A stretch of DNA of 12,275 nucleotides from Clostridia bacterium (GTDB lineage: Bacteria; Bacillota; Clostridia; Christensenellales; Borkfalkiaceae), in assembly GCA_017503885.1 (NCBI GenBank), contig JAFVSF010000147.1, positions 1 through 12,275 of the forward strand, read 5' to 3'. A program made the translations under genes and the position numbers. Below, piece after piece: positions 12,274 through 12,275 of the stretch. The notes below the pieces were generated by a model, which had not been told where the DNA came from, ran no database searches, and saw only the letters and a list, made by a program, of their open reading frames with translations. Position 1 is the first letter of the stretch, and each line of letters starts with the position of its first letter.

Positions 12274-12275
12274 AC

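Noticed and set aside
1..12275. CRISPR array or phage lysis cassette
   Set aside because: No regular repeat-spacer arrangement was seen, and the holin-sized membrane protein has no endolysin or phage neighbour.

Overview
The window is AT-rich bacterial DNA with Firmicutes-type signals: strong AAGGAG/GGAGG ribosome sites, sigma-A promoters with near-consensus boxes and 16-18 bp spacers, hairpin-plus-T-run terminators after most units, and a tRNA-Cys T-box leader. Together with a clade-specific CysS active-site variant and a short AlaRS, this suggests an uncultivated Clostridia lineage, perhaps gut-associated. The lineage is inference only.

Layout. 2-385 (+): an unrecognised AT-rich reading frame cut by the window edge, then about 330 bases without a gene that hold inverted repeats, a tRNA-3'-end-like stretch and a strong terminator. 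719-2296 (-): an eda-kdgK operon (KDPG aldolase, KDG kinase) for the lower 2-keto-3-deoxygluconate route to pyruvate and glyceraldehyde-3-phosphate. 2493-2909 (-): a small three-helix membrane protein behind a long structured leader. 3213-4607 (-): a uracil permease of the NCS2 family. 4713-5475: a divergent pair, a SLOG/DUF1273-like Rossmann protein (-) and a 66-residue Xre-type repressor (+), with two identical 14-bp operators between them. 5534-6232 (-): a cytoplasmic NodB/CE4-type deacetylase. 6419-7705 (-): serS. 7823-10290 (+): a promoter, a full Cys T-box riboswitch and the operon cysE-cysS-(Cys-rich small protein). 10369-12156 (+): a short alaS, followed by two terminators.

How the genes fit together. 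The right half is an aminoacyl-tRNA and cysteine block. serS and cysE both draw on serine. cysE starts cysteine synthesis, cysS charges tRNA-Cys, and the T-box reads uncharged tRNA-Cys: the TGC specifier and a TGGA acceptor-pairing bulge match the U73 of tRNA-Cys. An 8-cysteine, 76-residue protein rides at the end of this operon. The left half is carbon and nucleobase scavenging plus a compact regulated accessory pair.

Most worth following up: the SLOG/Xre pair with matched operators, the duplicated four-Cys protein under Cys T-box control, a MITE-like hairpin segment flanked by a 10-bp direct repeat at the serS stop codon, the AlaRS lacking its beta-barrel linker and C-Ala domain, and a 9-13 nt motif that recurs just after three stop codons.
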